64,000 nucleotides of DNA. Source: JALZMG01 sp963844175. Its GTDB lineage: Bacteria; Actinomycetota; Acidimicrobiia; Acidimicrobiales; Ilumatobacteraceae. Of this stretch, positions 25,601 through 34,345 are shown in pieces. A program made the position numbers and the translations under genes. How positions within the stretch are numbered: position 1 is the stretch's first letter; each line of letters begins with the position of its first letter. The notes under the pieces were generated by a model that worked only from the letters and a program-made list of their open reading frames with translations, did no database searches and was not told where the DNA came from. Location: NCBI GenBank assembly GCA_963844175.1, contig CAWJNE010000024.1, positions 62,001 to 126,000 of the forward strand, given 5' to 3'.

Positions 25601-27103
25601 TCAGCGCAGCCACGTCGGGGGCTTGGCCCCGAGCTTGGCCAGCAGGGCGCGACCCTCACGCCCGGCTTCGGCGGCGCGGGCCTGCTCCAGGGCGTGCAGC
25701 CGGCCATACGTGAACGTGTCCTCGCCGGCGGCGAGCGCGCCGTCGGCCAGATCGACCAGCACCGCCTGGACGACCAGGGCGTCCTGGTGGGTGCCGAGGG
25801 CCTCCTGCAGCGCCTCCATCCGTTCCGCCAACTTCGTCGCCCGCTTGCCGAACACCGCTTCGACGGACTCCGCGGCGTACCGCACGCGCTTGGCTGACTT
25901 GCGCACCTCGTGCAACTGGGTGTCGTCATCGTCGCCCTGCAGGGCGTCGACCTCCCGACGCCAGCGCTCCCACGATCGTCGGATCGACCTCGGCAGCTGC
26001 CGAGTGGCGGCTCGGTCCGCCCGATCGGCGCGCAGGACGTCGCCGGCCGCGACGCCGTCGAGCGAGTCGAGCAGGCGGGCGTACCGAGCGCCGTCGAACG
26101 TCTTGACCAGTCGACGGTGGGCGGAGCGCCGCCGTCCGTCCATCGTCCGGTCGATGCGGCGCACCACGGGGCCGCGGATCGCGGCGGCGGGCTCGGCGGC
26201 GACCAGCTGGCGCAAGCGGGCGTGGATCACCTCGGCGTCACGGGCCGCACCGAGCTGCCCGGCCAGCCACTTCAGCTCGTCCCGGATCGGGTCGGTGATC
26301 GACCGGTCGAGCAGGCGGCGGTACGTCGCCAGCGCGCTGCGCAGCCGGCGCGTCCCGACGCGCATCTTGTGCACGGCGTCCTCGGCGTCCTGGCGGACGA
26401 GCGGATCGAACCGCACCAGCACGTCGACCTGCTCGGCCAGGTGGGCCACGACCACGTCCCCGGCCGACGAGCCGGCGTCGACCGTCCGGTGGCCCGCCGG
26501 CGCGTCGGCACCGTCGGACGGCTCGCCGAGCGTCCGGGCCAGTTTCGACGACCACGACGACGGCGTGGCACCGGCATCGATGAGCCGCCGGGCGACCACG
26601 GCGAGCAGCGCCCGGTCGCCGGTGACCAGCTCGACCTCGACCTCCCGCCACACCGCGGTCCGGTCGTGCACGACGTCCGTCCCGACGACCCGGTCGTCGG
26701 CGACCTCGGCCAGCCGTGCCCCGTCGGCGGCGAGCAACGCGTGCACCGTGCGGTGGTTCTCGATGGTGGCGATCGGGGCGAGCCCGCGCCGTCGGGTGCG
26801 CGACCGCACCAAAGCAGCCAGCGCTTCAGGCACCCCATCGCCGGGAGCACCGAGCGGGGCATGGGTTTCCAGTCGCTCGTCCCGTCCGACCGACTCCTTC
26901 AGGTGCCAGCCCTCGTCGTCACCGCCGTGCCGGCGACGCAACGCCACGCCGCCGGCGGCGAGCCGCCCGTCGGGGGTGTCGTAGTACGTGGCGTGCAGCT
27001 CGTGCACCACCGGTCGCCCGACGGCGGCGACGCCGTCCAGCCGGTCGAGCGCCGGCAGCTCGTCATCGTCGGCCAACTCGAACTTCTGCTCGATCTCGCG
27101 CAC
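25601..27103 (-). CDS. CYTH-CHAD domain protein (polyphosphate-associated)
   Basis: 500 residues. The CYTH domain (about 1-195) starts with the hallmark EIEQKFEL (ExExK) and forms a triphosphate tunnel. The CHAD domain (about 215-490) has its two conserved His helices, VHKMRVGTRRLRSAL and LHEVRKSAKRVRYAAE. CHAD domains bind inorganic polyphosphate and CYTH domains often cleave triphosphates, so the protein probably binds or processes polyphosphate. GTG 27103 is chosen because ExExK then falls at residues 3-7. It is 29 bp downstream of the phoD stop on the same strand and may be co-transcribed with it. Confidence 0.92.
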   Translation of the reverse strand: MREIEQKFELADDDELPALDRLDGVAAVGRPVVHELHATYYDTPDGRLAAGGVALRRRHGGDDEGWHLKESVGRDERLETHAPLGAPGDGVPEALAALVRSRTRRRGLAPIATIENHRTVHALLAADGARLAEVADDRVVGTDVVHDRTAVWREVEVELVTGDRALLAVVARRLIDAGATPSSWSSKLARTLGEPSDGADAPAGHRTVDAGSSAGDVVVAHLAEQVDVLVRFDPLVRQDAEDAVHKMRVGTRRLRSALATYRRLLDRSITDPIRDELKWLAGQLGAARDAEVIHARLRQLVAAEPAAAIRGPVVRRIDRTMDGRRRSAHRRLVKTFDGARYARLLDSLDGVAAGDVLRADRADRAATRQLPRSIRRSWERWRREVDALQGDDDDTQLHEVRKSAKRVRYAAESVEAVFGKRATKLAERMEALQEALGTHQDALVVQAVLVDLADGALAAGEDTFTYGRLHALEQARAAEAGREGRALLAKLGAKPPTWLR

Positions 27104-27132
27104 CGGTGGAGTCTGGCCCGGTCCGCGCTCGA

Positions 27133-28740
27133 TCAAGCGTCGACGACGACGTCGCGGGCCGTGGCATCGACCCGGAACGTCCGCCACGTCGACACGGGCG
27201 AGGCAGCCTGGAGCACGTCGTCGACCGTGCGGTACTCAGCCGTCCAGGTCGTCGGCGTCACCGTGTGGCGGGTGTAACCCCGGTGGAGGAGCTCGGACGC
27301 CACGACGTCGACGAACTGGTCGAGGATCGGCTGCAGCGCCGGGTCGACGTTGCCTTGCGACGAGATCGATGCGGTGACGAACTCGACGCCGACGCCGGGC
27401 AGCCGACCGACCCCGGCCAGGTGGATGTCCCCCGTCAGCACGATGGCGCGCTCCTTCGTCGACGCCTGCTGGAGCAGGCGGTCGCGAGCGGGCCCGTACC
27501 CGTCCCACTGGTCGTAGTTGAGGATCGCGTCGCCGAGGCGCAGCCCCGTCATCACGGTCTGCTGGGCGATCACGGGCCACGTGGCCGTCGACGCGGCGAG
27601 TGTCTCCCCGAGCCACTGCTCCTGCTCGGCGCCGAGCATCGTGCGCGCCGGATCGGACGCCTCGGGGCAGGCCGGCTCGGTGCTCAGGGTCGGCGAACCG
27701 CACGCCTGGTCGCTGCGGTACTGCCGCCCGTCGAGCAGCACCAGCTCGGCGAGATCGCCCCAGCGCACGGCGCGATGGATGGCGAAACCGCCCGGCTCGG
27801 GTCGAGGCAGGCGCACCGGCATGTGCTCCCACCACGCCTGGTAGGCCTGGTCTCGGCGGCTCGGGAACGCCGGCGCGTCGACCGGCTCCTGGGGTGCGAG
27901 GCCGGCGTAGTTGTTCTCGACCTCGTGGTCGTCCCACACCACCAACCACGGCGCGACGGCGCGCGCCGCCTGCAGGTCGGGATCCGACAGGTACTGGGCG
28001 TACCGCGCCCGGTAGGCGGCCAGGTCGGTGATCTCGGGTCCGTCGTGGGAGCGCACGCGGTCGGGTGCCGTCGGCGTGCTGGGCCCCTCGTAGATGAAGT
28101 CACCGAGGAAGGCGACGAGGTCAGGCTCCCAGTCGCTCAAGTCGCGGTGGGCGGCGTAGTACCCCGTCTCCCAGTGCTGGCAGGACGCCGTGGCGACGCG
28201 CAGCTCGCTCGCTCCGGAGGGTGACGGCGCCGCTCGGCCCACGGGACTGGTCCACCCACCGGCCGTGAAGCGGTACCACGACGGTCCGGCGAGGTCGGCG
28301 ACGACGTGCACGCTGTGGGCGTCGGCGCCCGCGGCACTCACCGAACCGGTCGCCGTGACGTCGGTGAAGCCGTCGTCCCCGGCCACCTCCCAGGTGACGT
28401 CGACCTCGTCGGGCAGGTCGACGCCGATCAGGCGGGTCCAGAGGACCGCCGACGACTCGTCGGGGTCGCCCGACGAGACGCCCAGCGCGAACGGGTCGGC
28501 CGGCAGCTCGGCGACCGTGGTGGTGGTCGCGGCGAGCGTGCTGGTGGTCGTTGCGAGCGAGCTGGTGGTCGCCTCGGTCGTCGTGCTGGCCGCGGTCGTG
28601 GACGTCGGCTCGGGCCGCTCCGACGTGGTGGCCGGCCCTGTCGAGGGCGACGAGCCGTCGCTGCCGTCGTTGCTGCATGCGCCGACGACGACCGAAGCGC
28701 CGAGGGCGAGGAAGGTCCGCCGCGAGATGCCCATCGCCAC
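27133..28740 (-). CDS. phoD: PhoD-like alkaline phosphatase/phosphodiesterase, Tat-exported lipoprotein
   Basis: 535 residues. The twin-arginine signal SRRTFLALG is followed by a lipobox-like VGAC (Cys22), then a Ser/Thr-rich linker (about 30-85). A Fn3-like N-terminal domain leads to the PhoD metallophosphatase core with LVAFLGDFIYEG, WLVVWDDHEVENNYAG and VLTGDIHLAGVG, which hold the metal ligands. It would release phosphate from organic esters outside the cell. It is divergent from the hydroxyacyl-CoA dehydrogenase gene, with 52 bp between starts. Its presence with Ppx and CYTH-CHAD hints at phosphate economy. Confidence 0.92.
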   Translation of the reverse strand: MAMGISRRTFLALGASVVVGACSNDGSDGSSPSTGPATTSERPEPTSTTAASTTTEATTSSLATTTSTLAATTTTVAELPADPFALGVSSGDPDESSAVLWTRLIGVDLPDEVDVTWEVAGDDGFTDVTATGSVSAAGADAHSVHVVADLAGPSWYRFTAGGWTSPVGRAAPSPSGASELRVATASCQHWETGYYAAHRDLSDWEPDLVAFLGDFIYEGPSTPTAPDRVRSHDGPEITDLAAYRARYAQYLSDPDLQAARAVAPWLVVWDDHEVENNYAGLAPQEPVDAPAFPSRRDQAYQAWWEHMPVRLPRPEPGGFAIHRAVRWGDLAELVLLDGRQYRSDQACGSPTLSTEPACPEASDPARTMLGAEQEQWLGETLAASTATWPVIAQQTVMTGLRLGDAILNYDQWDGYGPARDRLLQQASTKERAIVLTGDIHLAGVGRLPGVGVEFVTASISSQGNVDPALQPILDQFVDVVASELLHRGYTRHTVTPTTWTAEYRTVDDVLQAASPVSTWRTFRVDATARDVVVDA

Positions 28741-28792
28741 ATCATCTCGCGGCTCGGGCCCTTCGAGGGGGCGACCGTTACGATCCCGCCGG

Positions 28793-29668
28793 ATGGACGA
28801 GATCGAACGCGTCGGGGTGGTCGGCGGCGGCCTGATGGGCGCCGGGATCGCCGAAGTGTGCGCGCGGGCGGGTCGTCACGTCGTCGTACAGGAGGTCGAC
28901 CCGTCGGCCGCCGAGGCGACACTGGCCAGGATCACCAAGTCGCTCGACCGTGGGGCCCGTTCCGGGAAGCTGAGCGAAGCCGAACGCGACGACGCGCTGA
29001 CCCGCTTGGACGTCACGACGGACCTCGCCGCGCTGGCCGACCGTGACCTCGTGGTCGAAGCGGTCGTCGAGGACGAGGCGACCAAGGTCGAGGTGTTCCG
29101 GGCCATCGACGCGGTGGTCGAGGACCCTGCAGCGATCCTCGCCAGCAACACGAGCTCGATCCCGATCATGAAGCTCGGCATCGCCACCAGCCGCCCCGAG
29201 CAGGTGATCGGGATCCACTTCTTCAACCCCGTGCCGGTGCTGCGCCTGGTCGAGCTGGTGACCAGCCTGCTCACCTCGCCCGGCACCGTCGAGGCCGCCG
29301 AGCGCTTCGCCGGTGACGCCCTCGGCAAGAAGGTGATCCGCAGCCAGGACCGCGCCGGGTTCGTCGTCAACGCGCTGCTCATCCCGTACCTGCTCTCGGC
29401 GATCCGCATGATGGAGTCGGGCTTCGCCACCGCCGACGACATCGACACGGGGATGGTCGAGGGCTGCAACCACCCGATGGGCCCGCTGCACCTCGCCGAC
29501 CTGATCGGCCTCGACACCACGCAGGCCGTGGCCCAGAGCCTCTACGAGGAGTTCAAGGAGCCGCTGTACGCGCCGCCCCCGATGCTCTCGCGGATGGTCG
29601 AGGCGGGTCTGCTCGGGCGCAAGTCCGGTCGGGGCTTCTACGACTACACCGAGGCGAGGCGCACATGA
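28793..29668 (+). CDS. 3-hydroxybutyryl-CoA / 3-hydroxyacyl-CoA dehydrogenase
   Basis: NAD-dependent oxidation of 3-hydroxyacyl-CoA (or the reverse). The 291 residues have a Rossmann start GVVGGGLMGAGIAEVCARAG, the catalytic His in IGIHFFNPVPVLRLVELV, and a helical C-terminal domain (NHPMGPLHLADLIGLD, GRKSGRGFYDY). Size matches the stand-alone FadB2/Hbd type. The TGA overlaps the ATG of the B12-binding subunit by 4 nt, so the two are made together. This links C4 acyl-CoA oxidation to the mutase reaction. Confidence 0.95.
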   Translation: MDEIERVGVVGGGLMGAGIAEVCARAGRHVVVQEVDPSAAEATLARITKSLDRGARSGKLSEAERDDALTRLDVTTDLAALADRDLVVEAVVEDEATKVEVFRAIDAVVEDPAAILASNTSSIPIMKLGIATSRPEQVIGIHFFNPVPVLRLVELVTSLLTSPGTVEAAERFAGDALGKKVIRSQDRAGFVVNALLIPYLLSAIRMMESGFATADDIDTGMVEGCNHPMGPLHLADLIGLDTTQAVAQSLYEEFKEPLYAPPPMLSRMVEAGLLGRKSGRGFYDYTEARRT

Positions 29669-30063
29669 GCGAACACGGACGGGTCCTGGTCGCCAAGGTC
29701 GGACTGGACGGACACGATCGCGGGGTCAAGGTCGTCGCCCGCATCCTGCGCGACGCCGGCTACGAAGTGATCTACACGGGCCTGTTCCAGACGCCCGACA
29801 CCGTGGCCGCGGCTGCCGTCGACGAGGACGTCGACGCCATCGGGCTCTCGATGCTGTCCGGGGCGCACATGACGTTGGCGCCGCTGGTCGTGGAGAAGGT
29901 GCGCGAGCGTGGCGCCGACATCCCCGTCGTCGTCGGCGGCATCGTGCCCGACGCCGACGTGCCGCGTTTGATGGAGGCCGGCGTGGCCGGCGTACTGACG
30001 CCCGGGGCGACCGGCGCCGAGGTCGTCGAAGTGGTGCGCGGCGCCATCGCCGCGAGGTCGTGA
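29665..30063 (+). CDS. icmB: B12-binding small subunit of acyl-CoA mutase
   Basis: 132 residues forming one cobalamin-binding Rossmann domain. The DxHxxG box is in VGLDGHDRGVK (the His coordinates cobalt), followed by IGLSMLSGAH and VVVGGIVP. Length and isolation match IcmB-type small subunits. The partner is most likely the large subunit at 11571, 16 kb away; no other mutase barrel is in the window. ATG 29665 overlaps the dehydrogenase stop (ATGA). The stop is followed directly by a five-unit tandem repeat. Confidence 0.92.
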   Translation: MSEHGRVLVAKVGLDGHDRGVKVVARILRDAGYEVIYTGLFQTPDTVAAAAVDEDVDAIGLSMLSGAHMTLAPLVVEKVRERGADIPVVVGGIVPDADVPRLMEAGVAGVLTPGATGAEVVEVVRGAIAARS

Positions 30064-30254
30064 CGGTGTGAGCGAGCCGCGGACGCGAGCGAACGGTCGT
30101 GACGGTGTGAGCGAGCCGCGGACGCGAGCGAACGGTCGTGCTGTGTGAGCGAGCCGCGGAGCGCGAGCGAACGGTCGTGACGGTGTGAGCGAGCCGCGGA
30201 GCGAGCGAACGGTCGTGACGGTGTGAGCGAGCCGCGGAGCGCGAGCGAACGGTC
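30061..30254 (+). repeat. Five-unit tandem repeat (family C) between icmB and pafB
   Basis: Units begin at 30068, 30107, 30145, 30185 and 30223, giving periods of 39, 38, 40 and 38 bp; each opens GTGAGCGAGCCGCGGA and closes GCGAGCGAACGGTCGTGA. The array fills the whole 191-bp gap. The last GGTC runs straight into the GTG start of pafB at 30255. Copies differ by one- or two-base indels in the CGGAnGCGAGC core. Confidence 0.92.
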
Positions 30255-31214
30255 GTGACCGGTCCCGGCATCGACCGCGTCGAACGCCTCACCAACCTCT
30301 TGGCGCTGCTGCTCGAGACCTCCCGCCCGTTGACGCTGGTCCAGATCGAGAGCGAGCTGGCCGGGCAGTACGAGGGCAAGGACGCGACGCGCCGAGCGGC
30401 GTTCGAACGGGACAAGGCGGCGCTGCGCGGCATCGGCGTGCCGATCGAGACGACCGTGCTGTCGGGCCAGCAGGCCGGGGTCAGCGCGTATTGGATCGAC
30501 CGCGACCGCTACGAGCTGGCCGACCTGGCGCTGGAGCCGGACGAGCGCCAGGCGTTGCAAGTCGCCGTTGCCGCCATCCGGCCGGCGTCCGGAGAGCTGG
30601 CGCTGTGGAAGCTCGGCGTCGAGATGTCCACCGCCGACGCGCCCGGAGCGGTGACGGCGACGGTGCCCGCGCTGCCCGAGCTGCCGATCCTGCGAGAGGC
30701 GACGGCGGGTCGTGCCTCCGTGCGCTTCGACTACCGGGACAAGCGCCGCCGCCTGGATCCCTACGGCCTGTTGCTGCGCACCGGGTTCTGGTACGTCGTC
30801 GGGCACGACCACGAGCACGACGAGGTGCGCACGTACCGCGTCGACCGAATCAGCGGGCCGGTCGAGGTGGGCGCGAACGGCGCCTTCGAACGGCCGGCCG
30901 GGTTCGATCCCCGTCAGGCGTTTCCGCTCGACCCGAAGCAGCTCGGTACCGACTCCGACGTGACCGCGTTGGTGCGGGTGGACGCCGACCGGGCGGCGGT
31001 CACCGAGCGCGAGCTGGGGGCGGAACGTGTGGTCGCTCGCGATCCCGACGGGACGATCGACGTGGAGGTGCCGGCGGCCAACCGCCCGGCGTTCCGCTCG
31101 TGGGTGCTGGGGCTCGAAGAGCACGCCGAGGTCCTGGCGCCGGCCGACTTGCGCGCCGAGGTGGTGGACTGGCTGCGCACGATGGCCCGTCCCGGGCGGC
31201 GGGCGCGGCGATGA
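30255..31214 (+). CDS. pafB: WYL-domain regulator PafB
   Basis: 319 residues with an N-terminal winged helix (about 1-75, RVERLTNLLALLLETSRPLT, DATRRAAFERDKAALRGIGV), a WYL domain with LDPYGLLLRTGFWYVVGHD at about 170-190, and a WCX C-terminal extension. In mycobacteria PafB/PafC form a heterodimer activating the RecA/LexA-independent DNA-damage regulon. Here they are not beside Pup-proteasome genes within the window. The start GTG is the first codon after a tandem repeat. Its stop overlaps pafC by 4 nt. Confidence 0.9.
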   Translation: MTGPGIDRVERLTNLLALLLETSRPLTLVQIESELAGQYEGKDATRRAAFERDKAALRGIGVPIETTVLSGQQAGVSAYWIDRDRYELADLALEPDERQALQVAVAAIRPASGELALWKLGVEMSTADAPGAVTATVPALPELPILREATAGRASVRFDYRDKRRRLDPYGLLLRTGFWYVVGHDHEHDEVRTYRVDRISGPVEVGANGAFERPAGFDPRQAFPLDPKQLGTDSDVTALVRVDADRAAVTERELGAERVVARDPDGTIDVEVPAANRPAFRSWVLGLEEHAEVLAPADLRAEVVDWLRTMARPGRRARR

Positions 31215-32149
31215 GACGCTCGGCCGAGGATCGGCTGCAGCGACTGCTGGTGATGCTGCCGTGGCTGATGGAGCAGGGCGAGGTGCCGGTCGCCGAGGTC
31301 GCCAAGCGCTTCGGCCTGACGCCTCAGGAAGTGGCCGCAGAGCTGGAGCTGGCGGCGATGTGTGGGCTGCCGCCCTTCGTCGACGAGATGATCGACGTGT
31401 TCATCGACCACGACGTGGTCGTCGTCGGCGTGCCACGGCTGTTCACCCGACCGTTGCGCCTGACGGCACCGGAGGGGTTCGCGCTGGTCGCTGCGGGGCG
31501 GGCAGCGATGCAACTGCCCGGCGCCGATGCCACGGGGCCGCTCGGCAGGGGGCTGGAGAAGCTGGCCGCCGCGCTCGGTGACGACGCCGTCGTCGTCGAC
31601 CTGCCGCGCCAGTCGGAGGTCGACGCCCGCATCGAGCTGCTGCGCGGTGCGGCCGAGCGCGGCGAGCGGCTGGCAGTGCGCTACTGGACGGCGTCTCGCG
31701 ACGAGGTCACCGAGCGGACGATCACCCCTCGCCGCATCGTGTCCGATCGAGGCGAGTGGTACGTCGAGGCCGACGACCAGCGATCCGGCGAGCGACGGAC
31801 GTTCCGCATCGACCGGTTCGAGACGCTCGAGGCCACGGGCGAACGAGAGGAGGCGCCGGTGGGGGCCTCGGCATCGGGTCCGATCGAGTGGTTCGTCGAC
31901 GGCAGCCTGCCCCAAGTCACGTTGCGCCTCCGGCCGGCGGCGCAGTGGGTGGTCGAGCGCTATCCGGTCGACCGCGTGGTCGAGCGGGCCGACGGCGACC
32001 TCGAGGCGACGTTCCCGGTGGCCAGCGACCGCTGGCTGGATCGTCTCCTGCTGCGGCTCGGCGAGCAGGCCGACGTGTTGTCCCCGGCGGCCTGGCGGAC
32101 CCGTGGCGCCGACGCCGCTCGCCGGGTGCTGCAGCGCTACGAGGCCTGA
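31211..32149 (+). CDS. pafC: WYL-domain regulator PafC
   Basis: 312 residues. It has an N-terminal helix-turn-helix (DRLQRLLVMLPWLMEQGEVP, VAEVAKRFGLTPQEVAAELE), a linker with ALVAAGRAAM, and a WYL domain with ITPRRIVSDRGEWYVEADD and RTFRIDRFETLEATGE. The ATG at 31211 overlaps the pafB TGA (ATGA), as in other actinobacterial pafBC pairs. Its 3' end overlaps the convergent exonuclease gene by 13 nt. Probable partner of PafB in DNA-damage control. Confidence 0.9.
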   Translation: MRRSAEDRLQRLLVMLPWLMEQGEVPVAEVAKRFGLTPQEVAAELELAAMCGLPPFVDEMIDVFIDHDVVVVGVPRLFTRPLRLTAPEGFALVAAGRAAMQLPGADATGPLGRGLEKLAAALGDDAVVVDLPRQSEVDARIELLRGAAERGERLAVRYWTASRDEVTERTITPRRIVSDRGEWYVEADDQRSGERRTFRIDRFETLEATGEREEAPVGASASGPIEWFVDGSLPQVTLRLRPAAQWVVERYPVDRVVERADGDLEATFPVASDRWLDRLLLRLGEQADVLSPAAWRTRGADAARRVLQRYEA

Positions 32150-32730
32150 AGCGGGCTGATCGAGCGACGATCGGGGTCGAGGACGGCCGTCAGCTGATCG
32201 GCGTCGGCGATGCCGTGGGCGGCCAACAGGTGGGGGAGGACGAGGGCAGTGGCTCGGGCGTCCTCGAGTGCATCGTGACGGCGGGCGATCGTGACGCCGT
32301 AGCGGCCGCTGACGTCGGTGAGGCCGTGAGTGAGCTGGCGATCGGGGTCGAGCCAGCGGGACAGCCACAGGGTGTCGAGCCGCGGTCGCAGGTCGAGGGC
32401 GACCCCGCAGCGCTGCGCCGCCCGCTCGAGGAAGTCGGCGTCGAAGGACGCGTTGTGGGCGACGAAGACCGAGCCGGCGAGCCGTTGGGCCAGCTCGCCG
32501 ACCACCTCGGCGCAGCGCGGTGCGCCGCGCAACGCACGCCGCGTGATGCCGTGCACTCGCCGCGGACCGACGCGGCTCCACGGCCGGCGCAGCCGGACCA
32601 GCGTCGACCACTCGTCGCCGATCGTCCCGTCGGGTTCCACCATGACGACCCCGACCTGCAGGACGTGGTGGCGCCGGCTGGACAGTCCCGACGTCTCCAG
32701 GTCGACGACGGCGAAGCGGGGGAGGGCCAC
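32137..32730 (-). CDS. DEDDh-family 3'-5' exonuclease (DnaQ-like)
   Basis: 197 residues with the full DEDDh set: FAVVDLETSG (Exo I, Asp and Glu), VAHNASFDADFLERA (Exo II, Asp) and RRHDALEDARATA (Exo III, His and Asp). It is a single-domain exonuclease like a DNA polymerase III epsilon subunit or a repair/RNA-trimming nuclease. The stop is TAG and overlaps the end of pafC by 13 nt on the other strand. Proximity to pafBC makes a DNA-damage role plausible but unproven. Confidence 0.92.
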   Translation of the reverse strand: MALPRFAVVDLETSGLSSRRHHVLQVGVVMVEPDGTIGDEWSTLVRLRRPWSRVGPRRVHGITRRALRGAPRCAEVVGELAQRLAGSVFVAHNASFDADFLERAAQRCGVALDLRPRLDTLWLSRWLDPDRQLTHGLTDVSGRYGVTIARRHDALEDARATALVLPHLLAAHGIADADQLTAVLDPDRRSISPLQAS

Positions 32731-32762
32731 GAGCGTGACGCTACGCGCGAGGTGTCACCGGT

Positions 32763-33146
32763 TCACCCGCCGGCGCCGTACGGGCGGGTGATGACCTCCA
32801 TCCAGTGCCCGTCCGGGTCGCTGAAGTACATGCCGCGCCCGCCGTCGTGGCGGTTGATCTCGCCACCGCGCCGGCCGGCCGGGTCGGCGAAGTGCTCGAC
32901 GCCGCGCTCGGCCAGGCGGGCGAACACCTCGTCGAAGTCGGCCTCGGAGATCAGGAAGGCGTAGTGCTGGCCGTGGACTTCGTCGTCGGAGTGCAGGAAG
33001 TCCAGGTTGACGTCGTTGGCCGTCTTGACCTCCCAGAACGGCGACGAGTGCACCGGCGGACCGAGGCCGAGGATCTCTGCGAGCCAGGTCGCCGATGCCT
33101 CCGGATCGGATGCGTTCACGATGGTGTGGTTGAGTGCGATGGCCAT
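32763..33146 (-). CDS. VOC-family (glyoxalase/bleomycin-resistance fold) protein
   Basis: 127 residues, one vicinal-oxygen-chelate unit pair: LNHTIVNASDPEASATWLAE at the start with a metal-type His, FLISEADFDEVFARLAERG, and GRGMYFSDPDGHWMEVITRP with the end Glu. ATG 33146 has a GGGAGCGAG leader. Reaction unknown; family members include glyoxalases, dioxygenases and antibiotic-binding proteins. It stands alone, 89 bp from the divergent zinc-ribbon gene. Confidence 0.88.
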   Translation of the reverse strand: MAIALNHTIVNASDPEASATWLAEILGLGPPVHSSPFWEVKTANDVNLDFLHSDDEVHGQHYAFLISEADFDEVFARLAERGVEHFADPAGRRGGEINRHDGGRGMYFSDPDGHWMEVITRPYGAGG

Positions 33147-33235
33147 CTCGCTCCCTTCGTCGCGCCGCCGCCAGTCTGCCTCGGTCGCCGGTCGCCGAGG
33201 CGCCCTGACGGAGTCGACTCGATACCCTCCGAACG

Positions 33236-33544
33236 GTGAAGTGCCCGATCGACGATTCGCCGCTCTCGGTGTCGTCACGCGATGGCGTCGAGATCGACTT
33301 CTGCCCGCAGTGCCGGGGGGTGTGGCTCGACCGAGGTGAGCTGGACAAGATCATCGACCGGACAGCCAACGCCATGGCGGTCACGGCGCCGCCGCAGCGG
33401 TACGACGATCGCCGGCGCGACGACGAGCGTCGCGACGAGGATTCCCGCCGCTACGACGACGATCGCCGTTACGACGACGACAACCGCTCGGGTGATCGGC
33501 GACGGCGCAAGAAGAACTTTCTCGACGACCTCTTCGATTTCTGA
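33236..33544 (+). CDS. zf-TFIIB zinc-ribbon protein with Arg/Asp-rich tail
   Basis: 102 residues. A one-Cys-plus-CPxC ribbon (MKCPIDDSPL and DFCPQCRGVWLDRGELDKI, residues 1-40) matches the zf-TFIIB/COG3809 family. The tail (about 52-93) is a charged run of RYDDD/RRDDE repeats, probably disordered, ending KKNFLDDLFDF. Start is GTG 33236. Two family-B repeats begin directly after the TGA. Function unknown. Confidence 0.85.
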   Translation: MKCPIDDSPLSVSSRDGVEIDFCPQCRGVWLDRGELDKIIDRTANAMAVTAPPQRYDDRRRDDERRDEDSRRYDDDRRYDDDNRSGDRRRRKKNFLDDLFDF

Positions 33545-33750
33545 TCGCCTCGCTCGCTCCGAAGACTCCGCTCCTCGGCGTGGGCCGGGCAAGGCCGGCC
33601 TGGGGTCTCATGGTCGCTGCGACACGAACGCTCGGGAGCTGTCGATCGCCTCGCTCGCTCCGAAGACTCCGCTCCTCGGCGTGGGCCGGGCAAGGCCGGC
33701 CTGGGGTCTCATGGTCGCTGCGGCACGAACGCTCGGGAGCTGTCGATCGC
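33545..33750. repeat. Two tandem copies of repeat family B (reverse orientation)
   Basis: Both copies run from GATCGCCTCGCTCGCTCCGA to ACACGAACGCTCGGGAGCTG, the second starting at 33645, with a period near 104 bp and almost no differences. Each contains the hairpin GGCCGG-GCAAGG-CCGGCC. The array fills the gap between the convergent zinc-ribbon and coiled-coil genes. The final GATCGCC runs into the TCA stop of the latter. Confidence 0.9.
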
Positions 33751-33751
33751 C

Positions 33752-34318
33752 TCAGGCCAGCTCGTCGGTCGCCCGCCCGAGCGCGTCGAGGTCGAACACC
33801 AACGTGTCGAGCTCCGACTCCAGGGCCACCAGCTCCTCCGTGGCCGTGGCGGCCGACGACGTCAGCGTCAGCTCGGCGGCGCGGGCGACCGCCGCGCCGA
33901 GGCGGGCCTCGACCACCGGCAGGTGCTCGCGCAGGTCTTCGATCGAGTTGAGCAGGCGCTGGGTGGAGGCGAACCGGGCGGCGAGTGCGTCGACGACGGC
34001 GTCATCGGCACCGTCGCGCTTGGCCCGCTTCAGCTCGTCGGCCACGCGGTCAGGTCCCAGCGTGTCGACGACCCGCTCGAGCTCGGTGGCCTGGGTGGTC
34101 GTGCGCCAGACGGCGAGCACGCCGGCGTCGACGCGCGCCCGCAGTTCCGCCATCCGGTCCTGCAGTGGTCCCGGCCGCAGCGTCGCCACCAGCTCGTCGA
34201 ACCGCCGGCGGGCGGCCAGCGCGTCGACGACCGGCGCCCGGTAGCGCGCCGGCACTGCGGCGGGATCGATCTCGTCGACGGGATCGGCGGGCTGCTTCGG
34301 ACGCCGGCGGAAGGCCAC
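33752..34318 (-). CDS. Hypothetical alpha-helical (coiled-coil) protein
   Basis: 188 residues, nearly all predicted helical from composition. Heptad-like Leu/Ala spacing appears at about 40-185 (VDALAARRRFDELVATLRPG, LNSIEDLREHLPVVEARLGA, ELVALESELDTLVFDLDALG). No signal or membrane segment. I do not recognise a family; it resembles small actinobacterial coiled-coil proteins of unknown role. Start GTG 34318. Both flanks are family-B repeats. Confidence 0.7.
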   Translation of the reverse strand: MAFRRRPKQPADPVDEIDPAAVPARYRAPVVDALAARRRFDELVATLRPGPLQDRMAELRARVDAGVLAVWRTTTQATELERVVDTLGPDRVADELKRAKRDGADDAVVDALAARFASTQRLLNSIEDLREHLPVVEARLGAAVARAAELTLTSSAATATEELVALESELDTLVFDLDALGRATDELA

Positions 34319-34345
34319 GCCCCGAACATATTGACTTCAAGGAGT

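Noticed and set aside
30061..30257. CRISPR array
   Set aside because: Units are contiguous and nearly identical, with no variable spacers and no cas genes.
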